Below, one piece after another: positions 8,186 to 17,090 of a stretch of DNA of 64,000 nt. The position numbers were made by a program, and so were the translations under genes. Every line of letters starts with the position of its first letter. Within the stretch, counting starts at the first letter, position 1. The notes beneath the pieces are model-generated. The model searched no databases. It was given only the letters and a program-made list of their open reading frames with translations, and was not told the origin of the DNA. The stretch comes from Saccharospirillum sp. (GTDB taxonomy: Bacteria; Pseudomonadota; Gammaproteobacteria; Pseudomonadales; Natronospirillaceae). The stretch is from the NCBI GenBank assembly GCA_018402545.1, contig JAGYIL010000001.1:2542001-2606000 (forward strand), read 5' to 3'.

Positions 8186-9907
8186 ATGCCGACATTACAC
8201 CTGTTCCACCATGCGGGCCTGGCTCGATTAACTCAGTTATTGCTGAGCCTGGTATTAATACTGCCGCTTGCCGCGCTGGCTTCGGCTGGCAAGGTAGTCA
8301 TCGCCCAGGGTGAAGTCTATGCCCTCGACGCCAATAACGAACAACGCACCCTCGCACGGCGTTCCGATGTGGACGAGGGCGATACCCTGGTAACCGGCGC
8401 CGATGGCCGCTTGCAGATTCGCTTTAACGACAACGCGGTATTGGCCCTGAGTCCGGACTCCCGGTTGAGAATCAGTGAATACCACAGCCGCGATGCCGGC
8501 AACGATGAGGAGCAGGTATTGATGGACCTGCTCGCCGGGGGTTTTCGGACCATTACCGGCAGTATTGGCAGCACTGACCGCGATGCGTACCAAGTACGTA
8601 CCCCCAACGCCAGCATTGGTATACGCGGCACCCACTACGAGGCCGTTCTGGCCGAATCCAGCCTGCTGCTGGGGGTTTATGATGGCGGCATTGTCGTCAG
8701 CAACGAAAGCGGCAGTCTGAATCTGGGTCTGGGCGGCAACTTTCTGTTTGCAGAGGTCGGTCCGGCCAGCGCGCCCCAGGGGCTTCTGGAGCCACCTGCC
8801 CGGTTGAACCAGTCCCCTGTGCCGGGGACAGGCCAACCCGGCCAACCGGCACCAGACGACGAGCCGGAAGCAAACCTTGAGGATGACGATGAAGATGGCC
8901 TCTCACTGGAAGAGGCCTTTGCCGGCGATGAACCACCGCCGACCATCCCTCAGTTAACAGACGAGCAGCAGGCTCAATTGCTGGCATTGCTGTCGGAGCT
9001 CGACGATGAACTGACCGACCTGGGAGAAGAGGCAGAAAACCTGCCCATAACAGCGGATGTCCGCCTGACAGAGGCACAGCAAACAGAACTGGCCAACGAC
9101 CCCGGCAAAGGCTTTATTGTATTGACCGACAGTGACGGCGATGCCGTGCACTTCGTATACCGGGTGGAAGGCGAAAATGGCCCGGTGTTTGTCAATTACC
9201 AGGGTGAAACCCTCACCGAGCTCGACAATGGCTATGTGTCGCCAGACCGAGTATACATAGGACCAACACAAACCAACCCACAAAGTCTGGTTACTCTCGA
9301 GCGGGGCGATCAGACGGTTGAATGGGGTATCTGGAACGCCAGCCCCAGCGACCCGGCGACCTTGCTGGAAAGCAGCACCTCGCTGTCTGAGTCCAGCCTG
9401 GATACCACGCCCTTCTTTTATGTGTTTGCCGAACCGGCGGATTTGACCTCGCTGACCGGCACCCGAAACCTGACCCTCTGCTCAAGTCTGGATTGCATCA
9501 ATGTCTCAGCGTCCAACGGTGAGTCGCTCTCGAGTGCGGACGGCTATATGGATGTGAATCTGGACGATCTGACCACCACCGCTGGCATGAATTTAAATAT
9601 GTCGGACGGTTCCTGGTGGAGCTTGTATTTCAGTGGTGAGGTTAAAAACTCGCTTTTGAATACCAATGACCTGTTTATCGACTATGGCCAGGGAGAGCAA
9701 GACGTAAGTAGCTATAACCCGGGCGATCAGTCTCCGCAGGCGACGGACCTGACCGGAGAGTTCCAGGGCCTGTTTATCAACAGCGAAGACCAGGGGCTGG
9801 AGTTTGTGGGCGGCTTTGGCGTCTCCAGCAACGAAGCTGACCAGTCCATTTCGGGGGTCTTTCTGATGTCCGGGTCTGGCAGCGAAGCGGACATAACCCC
9901 GCAATAA
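8186..9907 (+). CDS. Secreted FecR-domain protein, possible type XI secretion client
   Basis: A 573-residue exported protein. A signal peptide (LTQLLLSLVLILPLAALASA) with an Ala-x-Ala site and no lipobox Cys precedes a FecR domain (about 35-170; VYDGGIVVSNESGSLNLGLG near its end, and SIGIRGTHYEA). An acidic Pro/Glu/Asp linker follows (about 210-290). The C-terminal 280 residues are strand-rich and end with GLEFVGGFGVSSNEADQSISGVFLM, resembling the GG-x-F-G ... GVF pattern of TbpB-type barrel domains that mark DUF560 clients. No kinase, sigma factor or TonB receptor neighbours it, unlike classic FecR. Co-transcription with the barrel gene is likely. The client role is inference. Confidence 0.7.
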   Translation: MPTLHLFHHAGLARLTQLLLSLVLILPLAALASAGKVVIAQGEVYALDANNEQRTLARRSDVDEGDTLVTGADGRLQIRFNDNAVLALSPDSRLRISEYHSRDAGNDEEQVLMDLLAGGFRTITGSIGSTDRDAYQVRTPNASIGIRGTHYEAVLAESSLLLGVYDGGIVVSNESGSLNLGLGGNFLFAEVGPASAPQGLLEPPARLNQSPVPGTGQPGQPAPDDEPEANLEDDDEDGLSLEEAFAGDEPPPTIPQLTDEQQAQLLALLSELDDELTDLGEEAENLPITADVRLTEAQQTELANDPGKGFIVLTDSDGDAVHFVYRVEGENGPVFVNYQGETLTELDNGYVSPDRVYIGPTQTNPQSLVTLERGDQTVEWGIWNASPSDPATLLESSTSLSESSLDTTPFFYVFAEPADLTSLTGTRNLTLCSSLDCINVSASNGESLSSADGYMDVNLDDLTTTAGMNLNMSDGSWWSLYFSGEVKNSLLNTNDLFIDYGQGEQDVSSYNPGDQSPQATDLTGEFQGLFINSEDQGLEFVGGFGVSSNEADQSISGVFLMSGSGSEADITPQ

Positions 9908-9912
9908 CCTAT

Positions 9913-9944
9913 CCTGACCAGGCAGTCAAAGACTGCCTGTCAGG
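9913..9944. terminator. Strong hairpin downstream of FecR-domain gene
   Basis: CAGGCAGTC-AAA-GACTGCCTG forms a perfect 9-bp stem, extended by CCTGA/TCAGG across a one-base bulge. It begins 6 bp after the stop codon. There is no T-run, so it is either a Rho-independent terminator of weak type or a 3' stabilising hairpin. Confidence 0.5.
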
Positions 9945-10206
9945 GGTTCACCCCTGCGCCCGCCTTCACTCACTTTTTCCCGCACAGCATGGAATAGCCG
10001 GGGGGATTCCAGTATTGTCAGGCACTATACGAGTTGTTTGGCACTGCAACGCCTCAAAAACAACATTGGGCATGAGCTACACTGGCACCAGCTCACAACC
10101 CATGGCGTTGCTTACATGAATGGTTTCACCCGCTGACAGGCTTATTGCTAGCAGCTCGAAGCTAATTACTTCTCACTCAAAATCAACTACACGGAATCCG
10201 ACAGTT
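9945..10206 (+). promoter_or_regulatory. fabA upstream region
   Basis: A 262-bp leader. It contains a 7-bp inverted repeat GTTGTTT (10033-10039) / AAACAAC (10058-10064), a possible regulator site. I did not find a convincing FabR or FadR consensus or a clear -35/-10 pair. Confidence 0.3.
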
Positions 10207-10728
10207 ATGACAGATCGCCCTTCCTCCCTAGACAAAGCGGACCTGATCGAATGCGGTTACGGACGCATGTTCGGGCCGGGTAATGCCCAGCTGCCGGTCG
10301 ATAACATGCTGATGATGGACCGCATTGCCCTGATCACCGATGAAGGTGGCCAGTACGGCAAAGGCGAAATCATTGCCGAACTCGACATCAACCCGGACCT
10401 CTGGTTCTTCCAGTGCCACTTCCCTGGCGACCCGGTCATGCCCGGCTGCCTGGGCCTGGATGCCATGTGGCAACTGGTCGGCTTCTTCCTTGGCTGGCGC
10501 GGCAATGCTGGCAAAGGCCGTGCCCTGGGCGTTGGCGAACTGACCTTCAAAGGCCAGATCATGCCGGATGCCAAGAAAGTCGTGTACAAGCTGAACATCA
10601 AGCGTGTGATGGAATCCCGCCTGGTTATGGGCATTGCCGATGGCGTGGTTGAATGCGACGGCAAACCCATCTACTTTGCCAAGGACCTGAAAGTCGGTCT
10701 GTTCAAACCTGAACAAATGGGAGCCTGA
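10207..10728 (+). CDS. fabA: 3-hydroxydecanoyl-ACP dehydratase/isomerase FabA
   Basis: A 173-residue protein from ATG 10207; the ORF-track start at 10120 adds unconserved residues. It dehydrates 3-hydroxydecanoyl-ACP and isomerises trans-2- to cis-3-decenoyl-ACP, the branch point of anaerobic unsaturated fatty acid synthesis. Active-site His71 ([15 protein letters not shown]) and Asp85 (GLDAMWQL) are present, as is the conserved LGVGEL segment. Length and sequence match E. coli FabA closely throughout. fabB starts two bases after the stop, the standard fabAB operon of pseudomonads and relatives. Confidence 0.97.
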   Translation: MTDRPSSLDKADLIECGYGRMFGPGNAQLPVDNMLMMDRIALITDEGGQYGKGEIIAELDINPDLWFFQCHFPGDPVMPGCLGLDAMWQLVGFFLGWRGNAGKGRALGVGELTFKGQIMPDAKKVVYKLNIKRVMESRLVMGIADGVVECDGKPIYFAKDLKVGLFKPEQMGA

Positions 10729-10730
10729 TC

Positions 10731-11948
10731 GTGAGAAGAGTCGTAGTTACCGGCCTTGGCATTGTCTCTTGCCTGGGCAACGATGCCGAGACCGTCACCG
10801 AGAGCCTGCGTGAAGGCAAATCGGGCATTCGTTTTAACCAGACATACGCCGATATGGGCATGCGCAGCCACGTCAGCGGCACGCCCGACATCAACCTGGC
10901 TGATCACATTGACCGTAAAGCCATCCGTTTTATGGGCAAGGCAGCGGGCTATGCCTACATTTCCATGGATCAGGCGATCAAAGATTCAGGCCTGGCGCCC
11001 GAGCAGGTCTCGAACATCCGCACCGGCCTGATCGCCGGTTCTGGCGGTGCCGATTCCGACAGCCAGACCGAAGCAGCCGATATTCTGCGCGAAAAAGGCC
11101 TGAAGCGTGTTGGCCCTTACCGCGTGACCCAGACCATGGGTTCTACGGTATCGGCCTGCCTGGCTACCCCGTTCCAGATCAAGGGTGTGAACTATTCGAT
11201 CACCTCGGCCTGCTCTACCAGTGCTCACTGCATTGGCAACGCGGCAGAACTGATTCAGCTTGGTAAACAAGACATCGTTTTCGCCGGTGGCGGCGAAGCC
11301 GAGCACTGGACCATGAGCTGTCTGTTCGACGCCATGGGTGCCCTCTCAACCCAGTACAACGATGAACCGGAACGCGCCAGCCGCGCTTACGACGCCAACC
11401 GCGATGGCTTCGTCATCGCCGGTGGCGGTGGCATGCTGGTACTGGAAGAGCTGGAACACGCCAAAGCCCGCGGTGCCAAAATATACGCGGAAGTCGTCGG
11501 CTACGGCGCCACCAGCGATGGCTACAACATGGTCGCACCGAGTGGCGAAGGCGCAGTGCGCTGCATGCAGATGGCGATGAGCACGGTCGAAGGCGACATC
11601 GATTACATCAACGCCCACGGTACTTCAACACCAGCCGGTGACGTTACTGAGCTGAAAGCCGTGCGCACCGTCTTCGGCGACAAAATGCCGCCCGTGGCGT
11701 CAACCAAGTCACTCTCCGGTCACAGCCTCGGCGCTGCCGGCGTGCAGGAAGCGATCTACTCCCTGCTGATGATGCAAAACAACTTCATCGCCGCCAGCAA
11801 AAACGTTGAAAATCTCGATCCGGAAGCCGGCGACGCCAATGTTGTAACCGAACGCAAAGACAACGTGACTCTAAACCGAGTCATGTCTAACAGCTTCGGT
11901 TTCGGTGGTACCAACGCGACTCTGGTAATGCAGCGGTATCAGGGCTAG
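10731..11948 (+). CDS. fabB: 3-oxoacyl-ACP synthase I FabB
   Basis: A 405-residue condensing enzyme starting at GTG 10731, two bases after fabA. It elongates cis-3-decenoyl-ACP and other acyl-ACPs with malonyl-ACP. The Cys-His-His triad is visible: Cys161 in [10 protein letters not shown], His in [11 protein letters not shown] (about 296) and His in [11 protein letters not shown] (about 331). The C-terminal glycine-rich [11 protein letters not shown] is intact. Together with FabA it commits acyl chains to the unsaturated branch. A family A repeat begins 18 bp after the stop codon. Confidence 0.97.
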   Translation: MRRVVVTGLGIVSCLGNDAETVTESLREGKSGIRFNQTYADMGMRSHVSGTPDINLADHIDRKAIRFMGKAAGYAYISMDQAIKDSGLAPEQVSNIRTGLIAGSGGADSDSQTEAADILREKGLKRVGPYRVTQTMGSTVSACLATPFQIKGVNYSITSACSTSAHCIGNAAELIQLGKQDIVFAGGGEAEHWTMSCLFDAMGALSTQYNDEPERASRAYDANRDGFVIAGGGGMLVLEELEHAKARGAKIYAEVVGYGATSDGYNMVAPSGEGAVRCMQMAMSTVEGDIDYINAHGTSTPAGDVTELKAVRTVFGDKMPPVASTKSLSGHSLGAAGVQEAIYSLLMMQNNFIAASKNVENLDPEAGDANVVTERKDNVTLNRVMSNSFGFGGTNATLVMQRYQG

Positions 11949-11966
11949 TTTGGTTGCCGGGAAATC

Positions 11967-12079
11967 GTGCGGGCCACCGGGTTAACCTGTACAGGGTCGG
12001 CGTAAACCCGTCCATGGGGCCTAGACCGCAGCTTCCTTGCTGCGGACTACCCCGGACAGGTTAACCCGGCAGCCCGCAC
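11967..12079 (-). repeat. Family A palindromic element, copy A2 (inverted orientation)
   Basis: Terminal arms of 24 bp (11967-11990 and 12056-12079) pair with only two mismatches; the inner 14 bp, CCGGGTTAACCTGT, pair perfectly. The core, read on the minus strand, has the same CCATGGACGGGTTTACGCCG stretch and the GTCCGCAGC / GCTGCGGTC hairpin as copy A3. The arm sequence is unrelated to those of A1 and A3. It sits between fabB and the AT-rich island. Confidence 0.85.
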
Positions 12080-12140
12080 TTGGTCCGTCGCAAACTAAAA
12101 ACTAGAGAAGTCGGCAAGTAAAATCTAGGCGACAACCTCC

Positions 12141-12899
12141 TCACTGCATACGTGTAGACTCCCTCATGAAATCACCAACATCACTATGAATTATTTTCCA
12201 ATCATAAAATTCAACATCATATACTGTCATGGAATACAGGACTCTAAATTCAGGAAAAATCCCCTTAATGTTACACACAGACAATTCATTGTAGCAAACA
12301 ACAAAATAAGCCGAGCCGTCTCTAGGAGTGTAGAGAGATACAGGCTTTCCAGAAGATAAAGATTGATACTCTTGATAATCCCCCCTATCCCTCAAAAACT
12401 CTCCATCACGTATATACCTACTTTTAAGGCTGCTTATCATCTCTATCGTTGGCCCAAATGAAAAAGCGACTCTCGCCTTAACCAGACCACCATCTTCTAC
12501 TGCATGATAATCACTATCTATCACTTCTATGGGAGGTATAAAGCCAGGCATAAACATTTCTAACTCGACACTTTTTTTTGAGCGTTCTCTCCTATTTAAG
12601 TAAGAGGCTATATCCATTTCCCTAGAATACAAACAATCCTCAGAATGACTGAAAGTCACCTTAAAATCTTGAAAGATTATGTCCTGATTTATAATACTGC
12701 CATCCAAACATCCTATTTCCTCAGAATATACCGGCTCACTAACCAAAGCTAAAAAAGCAACAAAACTGGAAAAAAAACCTTTTAAATTAAGCAAGCACCT
12801 ATAATTGGAAGTGTTCGCATGAGGTCGATAGGTAAATATCAAATTACTCGCTTCAAAGTTGGCTCGGATCTGAACGTGCGTAAAAAGATAATCCGGCAT
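12141..12899 (-). CDS. Unknown exported protein, paralogue of next gene
   Basis: A 252-residue protein of no family I recognise. The ATG at 12899 has a good ribosome site (AGGGAG six bases upstream), but the hydrophobic export segment (GFFSSFVAFLALVSEPVYS) begins only near residue 40, so it may be a signal anchor or start further in. The mature part begins with a GCLDG motif and contains paired cysteines. Its C-terminal half follows the same plan as the upstream gene: an FxVxC box, a second Cys, and a final DW..I.SDV..FM helix. The AT content is much higher than in flanking genes. It is probably co-transcribed with the two minus-strand genes upstream. No function assigned. Confidence 0.6.
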   Translation of the reverse strand: MPDYLFTHVQIRANFEASNLIFTYRPHANTSNYRCLLNLKGFFSSFVAFLALVSEPVYSEEIGCLDGSIINQDIIFQDFKVTFSHSEDCLYSREMDIASYLNRRERSKKSVELEMFMPGFIPPIEVIDSDYHAVEDGGLVKARVAFSFGPTIEMISSLKSRYIRDGEFLRDRGDYQEYQSLSSGKPVSLYTPRDGSAYFVVCYNELSVCNIKGIFPEFRVLYSMTVYDVEFYDWKIIHSDVGDFMRESTRMQ

Positions 12900-12921
12900 T
12901 CCATTCTCCCTAAAATTTTAT

Positions 12922-13545
12922 CTATTCAATCAAAATATTTTCCACGAATCTTTCGACTTTAGAATATAGTAGCATCCAGTCAAAACTCTTTGGATCCTCA
13001 ACTTCTGAAACCAAGTACCCATACTGAATATTGCTATCAGAGACAAAAACATGAAAAGTACAATAAATCGTTACTCCTCGTTGCATAGCACAATCCACAT
13101 AGAAAGACGCATTATTAGCTGGCAACAATCGAGTTCTACCATTTTCGTACTCTGCTACCTTATATTTATAACCATTAACAGTCACCTCCGAAATATTTTC
13201 AGTACTTCTTTCCAAAAGAAGTGGCTCAGTTACACTCCGAAAGCTGTTACTTTCCAAGCTGTATAAAGTCAACCCTCTAGCATTCAGACCGCTACCAAAA
13301 ATATGCTGTTGCATTTCCTTACCTTGAAAAAGTGCAACTATTGGCACGTCTAGGACTACAGAACCTACTCCAATCCGTCGGCTAAAACATAATTCGTTTA
13401 TTAGAATAGAATATGCATAAACCTCTTCGCGCATGATGCTATATTCTTTAAGGTTTCCATCAAGACAAGATTCTGCACTCCCCAATGCTTCATTGGTAGA
13501 TAAAGTTACACATATCAATACAAGATAAAATATAGAATTCTTCAT
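12922..13545 (-). CDS. Unknown exported protein, paralogue of previous gene
   Basis: A 207-residue protein with a clear signal peptide (MKNSIFYLVLICVTLSTNEALGSA) followed by ESCLDGN, the same CLDG motif as its neighbour. Four cysteines in the mature part could make disulfides. The end, FDWMLLYSKVERFVENI, aligns with YDWKIIHSDVGDFMRES of the downstream protein, so the pair arose by duplication and then diverged strongly. ATG 13545 has AGGGA seven bases upstream. The gap to the neighbour is 22 bp. High AT content suggests horizontal acquisition. Periplasmic location is inferred; an immunity-like role is only speculation from paired secreted paralogues in an island. Confidence 0.65.
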   Translation of the reverse strand: MKNSIFYLVLICVTLSTNEALGSAESCLDGNLKEYSIMREEVYAYSILINELCFSRRIGVGSVVLDVPIVALFQGKEMQQHIFGSGLNARGLTLYSLESNSFRSVTEPLLLERSTENISEVTVNGYKYKVAEYENGRTRLLPANNASFYVDCAMQRGVTIYCTFHVFVSDSNIQYGYLVSEVEDPKSFDWMLLYSKVERFVENILIE

Positions 13546-13627
13546 TTCACATCCCTGACTTTCTTAGTATTCACCGAGGTATCGCTAGCTGAGTATCTAC
13601 TTGGAAAAAAATGCATTCCCGAACACT

Positions 13628-13765
13628 TTACCTATATCTATTCACCGTCCCTACTACCGCTACAGCATCAACTTCAGATATCATTCCAATAACAACAGTT
13701 GCAAAGTAAATAACAGAGATCCCTGCTGCAAATTTACCTAAAAATAATATCATGCGACCTTGCAT
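13628..13765 (-). CDS. Small single-pass membrane protein, 45 aa, not in ORF track
   Basis: Reading the minus strand from ATG 13765 gives MQGRMILFLGKFAAGISVIYF and onward to a TAA at 13628-13630, 45 residues in all. Residues 6-30 form one hydrophobic helix with a positively charged N-terminus. GGGAAG lies about eight bases upstream. It is 82 bp ahead of the first secreted paralogue on the same strand, so it may lead that operon. A possible promoter (TTGAGC, 16 bp, TAAATA) lies about 20 bp further upstream. Its small size leaves the call tentative; it could be a toxin-like or accessory membrane peptide. Confidence 0.45.
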   Translation of the reverse strand: MQGRMILFLGKFAAGISVIYFATVVIGMISEVDAVAVVGTVNRYR

Positions 13766-14016
13766 CCATTTTCTTCCCTAGTGTATTTATCAAAAACTAA
13801 CTTTCGCTCAAGGCCTCATTACCCATGCGTCATTTGACCATGATAGAACTGTCGAAAATTTATAGTTAAAAACTAGACACAAGCAACTATCGCTTACTTT
13901 TGCGATCGACATCTCAAAAAATGTAATAGCAAAACTATCAGACCCTGAAGCTTAGATTCAACAACCAATAATTCGGTCTATTTTGGAAACCAATTACCCA
14001 AAGTCTCAATACAACT
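13766..14016. other. AT-rich intergenic region, no gene seen
   Basis: Both strands were read and no reading frame with a ribosome site and plausible composition was found. A candidate minus-strand promoter for the island genes (TTGAGC-16-TAAATA on the minus strand) lies near its left end. Composition matches the neighbouring island genes rather than the core chromosome. Confidence 0.4.
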
Positions 14017-14042
14017 AAGGCCATACACAAGTATATGGCCTT
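14017..14042. terminator. Hairpin terminator downstream of galU
   Basis: AAGGCCATA and TATGGCCTT form a perfect 9-bp stem around an 8-base loop. The T-run (TTTT) is on the plus-strand side; the minus-strand side has only TTAG. It lies 63 bp past the galU stop and also bounds the AT-rich island. Confidence 0.55.
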
Positions 14043-14104
14043 TTAATCTCAAACATGGTGCCAGGATTCAGTGCAACTCCATACTGCAACACCGAACATT
14101 ACAC

Positions 14105-14947
14105 TCAGTTCAAATTACCCTTTTTATACAACTCTCCAAAGCAATAATTCGTCGCTTCAACAAAGCCTTCAACCGAGCCACAGTCAAACCGGGTACCTTT
14201 GAACCGGTAGGCCATCACAACGCCATCCTGTGCCTGAGTCATCAATGCGTCGGTCAACTGAATTTCATTATTCTTGCCCGGGGGTGTGTCACGCAGAATG
14301 TCGAAAATATCCGGCGTTAAAATGTAGCGACCGATGACGGCCAGGTTACTGGGGGCGTCTTCTTTCTTCGGTTTTTCGACCATGCTTTTCACGCGGTAGA
14401 GACCGTCTTTCATCTCTTCGCCTTCAATAACACCGTATTTGTGAATCTCGTCTTCCGGTACTTCCATCACCGCGACGATGGAGCAGCGGAATTGTTTGAA
14501 TACCTTGACCATTTGCGCCATGACGTTGTCGCCATCGGCATCCGGAATGCACAGGTCATCAGCAAGTACAACGCCGAAGGGTTCGCTGCCGATCAGGGTT
14601 TCGCCGGCCAGGATGGCGTGGCCGAGGCCTTTCATTTCTTTCTGGCGGGTAAAAGAGAAGACGCCTTCATGCATGACGTGACGAATGGAGGTCAGATACT
14701 TTTCCTTGTCGGAGCCGTTGATCTGGTGTTCCAGCTCGTAGGAAATATCGAAGTGGTCGGCAATGGCGCGTTTGCCGCGGCCAGTTACAAAGCCAATTTC
14801 AAACAAGCCGGCTTCAATGGACTCTTCCACCCCGTATTGCACCAGGGGTTTGTTGACGATGGGCAGCATTTCTTTGGGGAGGGCTTTGGTGGCAGGTAGA
14901 AACCGGGTGCCATAGCCACCCACGGGAAACAAACATTTGCGGATCAT
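14105..14947 (-). CDS. galU: UTP--glucose-1-phosphate uridylyltransferase
   Basis: A 280-residue nucleotidyltransferase making UDP-glucose from UTP and glucose-1-phosphate for exopolysaccharide, LPS and glycoside synthesis. The nucleotide-binding start FPVGGYGTRFLPATKALPKEMLPI (residues 7-30), VEKP motif (about 192) and catalytic FDCGSVEGFV near the end are all present. It has the normal bacterial GalU length. ATG 14947 is preceded by GAGG. It is transcribed away from a GH13_18 phosphorylase that would release glucose-1-phosphate, the substrate of this enzyme. Confidence 0.95.
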   Translation of the reverse strand: MIRKCLFPVGGYGTRFLPATKALPKEMLPIVNKPLVQYGVEESIEAGLFEIGFVTGRGKRAIADHFDISYELEHQINGSDKEKYLTSIRHVMHEGVFSFTRQKEMKGLGHAILAGETLIGSEPFGVVLADDLCIPDADGDNVMAQMVKVFKQFRCSIVAVMEVPEDEIHKYGVIEGEEMKDGLYRVKSMVEKPKKEDAPSNLAVIGRYILTPDIFDILRDTPPGKNNEIQLTDALMTQAQDGVVMAYRFKGTRFDCGSVEGFVEATNYCFGELYKKGNLN

Positions 14948-15280
14948 GTTACGTCCTCTTCCAGTGTGTTTAGCGCCACTGAGCTGACCGGTTCGGCTTG
15001 GTCTGGCTCAGCGAGTCTGTGTTCAGTCTTGCAATTCCCTGACCAGTAACATTTTTGGCGCGACCTTTGCGATGCAAAACAACAAGGTCACCTTCCCTAC
15101 AGCCCTTGTCGGGCGGGAGCGGTGCCCGGGTCAGCCAAAAGGAACGGCCAGCCCCTAAATCGGTCATCATTCTGCACCAAAATGGCCGGTAGCACCAATG
15201 CGGTGCACGCCGGCTCAAGCCGTGCCAAACTCAAGCCGAATTGTGACGCAAAAGTATAACCGTGAACAAGAGGACGCATT
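14948..15280. other. Divergent promoter region between galU and the GH13_18 gene
   Basis: 333 bp without a supported gene. It must contain promoters for both directions. I see no confident -35/-10 pair, operator palindrome or RNA element. Confidence 0.4.
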
Positions 15281-17026
15281 ATGACAAGCCAGGACGGTTC
15301 ACTGGACCGGTTGAAAATCTCAGCCCATACCCGGCTGGCCCGGTTGTATGGCGCCCACCGTGCGGAAGCGATTACCGACCAGTTGATGGGTCTGGTGCAG
15401 CGCTATCAGCCTGTCATCTACCATCACACCCGGGACCCGGGGCTGGATGAGACCGACACCCTACTGATTACCTACGGGGATGCCATTCGCCAGCGTGAAG
15501 AACCGGGGCTGATGCAGCTGGAGCGGTTTCTGGAAGATTTCTACCCCGACCTGATCACCAATATTCATCTACTGCCCTTTTACCCCTACAGCTCCGACGA
15601 CGGCTTTTCGGTCATCGATTTCAAGCAGGTTCGCCCCAGTGTTGGCCAATGGGACCACATTGATGCCCTGGCCCGCCGCTTCGGCATCATGTTCGATCTG
15701 GTTCTGAACCATTGCTCGCGCGAAAACCTCTGGTTCATCGAGTACATTCAGAATCAGGAACCCGGCTGCAATTACTTTATCGAGATGGACCCGCAGACCG
15801 ATGTCTCCGAGGTGGTAAGGCCACGTTCCAGCCCCTTGCTGGCTCCCATCCATACGCATAGGGGCACGCGTCATGTCTGGGCGACGTTCAGTGAAGACCA
15901 GATCGATCTGAACTACAGCAACCCCGATGTGTTGCTGGCGATGATGGATATTTTTCTATTCTACCTGTCAAAGGGCGCACGGCTGGTGCGACTCGATGCG
16001 GTGGCGTTTCTGTGGAAGGAACTCGGCACCTCCTGCATTCACCTGCCGCAGACCCACGAAGTGGTCAAACTCATGCGGGATCTGGTCGACGCTATTGCTC
16101 CCTGGGTGGAACTGGTCACTGAAACCAATGTGCCCCACCAGGAAAACCTGTCGTACTTTGGCCAGGGCGACGAAGCCGCCATGGTCTACCAGTTCGCCCT
16201 GCCCCCACTGATCCTCTACACCCTGAACCGGGGCAATGCCGACCTACTGACTAACTGGGCGCTGACACTGGCCCCGCCACCGGAGGGCGGTACCTATCTG
16301 AATTTCACCGCCAGCCACGATGGCGTAGGACTGCGCGCACTGGAGGGCATTCTGCCACCCTACGAAATTCAGAGCCTGCTCGACTGCATGCACCAGTTCG
16401 GTGGCTACGTCAGCATGAAAGCCAACCCGCGCGGGCCGGACAGCCCCTACGAAATCAACATCAGCTATTTCGACGCGCTCAAGGGCACCCGCACCGGCCC
16501 GGATCAATGGCAGATCGAACGCTTCCTCTGCTCCCAGACGCTGATGATGACGCTTCAGGGTGTGCCGGCTTTTTATCTGCAATCACTGATCGCCACGCCC
16601 AATGACATTGCCGGGGTTGAACGCACCGGCCGACTGCGTTCCATCAATCGCAAGATCTGGGATTGGGGACCGCTTGCCGAAGCCATGAAAGATGCAAGGC
16701 ACCCTTCCCATCTGGTCAGCCAGGAGCTGGCGCACCGGCTTCGTCTGCGTAAAGGCAGCAAGGCTTTCCACCCGGCCAGCCGCCAGCGGGTACAGGATCT
16801 GGGCTCAAATCTGTTCGTGGTGATACGCGACAGCGAACAACAGCGGGTTTACGGCGTCTTCAACGTCACTTCAGTCACCCAAACGCTGGCACTGATGCGA
16901 CTGGTACCAAAAAACGAGGATCACCAATACCGAGATCTGATCAGCGAAGCGGTTTACAGCGAAGAAGATGATTTGGTACTGCAGCCCTACCAGTGCCTTT
17001 GGCTAGTTGCCGCCGACAAACCGTAA
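15281..17026 (+). CDS. GH13_18 sugar phosphorylase (glucosylglycerate/glucosylglycerol phosphorylase-like)
   Basis: A 581-residue alpha-amylase-fold enzyme of the sucrose phosphorylase group. Visible elements are LLPFYPYSSDDGFSV, FDLVLNHCSREN, the nucleophile region RLDAVAFLWKELG, acid/base Glu in VTETNVPHQEN and the late FTASHDGVGLR. The segments LWKELGTSCIHLPQTH and PRGPDSPYEINISYFDAL are typical of YcjM-like glucosylglycerate and related phosphorylases, not classic sucrose phosphorylase. It would split an alpha-glucoside with phosphate, giving glucose-1-phosphate and the acceptor. In a halophile the substrate may be a compatible solute such as glucosylglycerate or glucosylglycerol; the exact one is undetermined. 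It is divergent from galU. Confidence 0.82.
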   Translation: MTSQDGSLDRLKISAHTRLARLYGAHRAEAITDQLMGLVQRYQPVIYHHTRDPGLDETDTLLITYGDAIRQREEPGLMQLERFLEDFYPDLITNIHLLPFYPYSSDDGFSVIDFKQVRPSVGQWDHIDALARRFGIMFDLVLNHCSRENLWFIEYIQNQEPGCNYFIEMDPQTDVSEVVRPRSSPLLAPIHTHRGTRHVWATFSEDQIDLNYSNPDVLLAMMDIFLFYLSKGARLVRLDAVAFLWKELGTSCIHLPQTHEVVKLMRDLVDAIAPWVELVTETNVPHQENLSYFGQGDEAAMVYQFALPPLILYTLNRGNADLLTNWALTLAPPPEGGTYLNFTASHDGVGLRALEGILPPYEIQSLLDCMHQFGGYVSMKANPRGPDSPYEINISYFDALKGTRTGPDQWQIERFLCSQTLMMTLQGVPAFYLQSLIATPNDIAGVERTGRLRSINRKIWDWGPLAEAMKDARHPSHLVSQELAHRLRLRKGSKAFHPASRQRVQDLGSNLFVVIRDSEQQRVYGVFNVTSVTQTLALMRLVPKNEDHQYRDLISEAVYSEEDDLVLQPYQCLWLVAADKP

Positions 17027-17055
17027 AAAAATCCTCGCGCGACGAGGGAGGATTT
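17022..17055 (-). terminator. Rho-independent terminator for the minus-strand LysE gene
   Basis: On the minus strand AAATCCTC and GAGGATTT pair around an 11-base loop and are followed by a seven-T run. The T-run overlaps the TAA of the convergent phosphorylase gene. The hairpin begins 36 bp past the LysE stop. Confidence 0.75.
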
Positions 17056-17090
17056 CGCCGGCGAGGGTTGGGCAACTTGTTTGCCAGGCA

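Noticed and set aside
8186-9907. Classic FecR anti-sigma/iron signalling protein
   Set aside because: There is no FecI sigma factor or TonB receptor nearby, and the protein has a cleavable signal peptide and a barrel-like tail.
10120-10206. Upstream extension of fabA
   Set aside because: The 29 extra residues have no counterpart in FabA, which aligns from ATG 10207.
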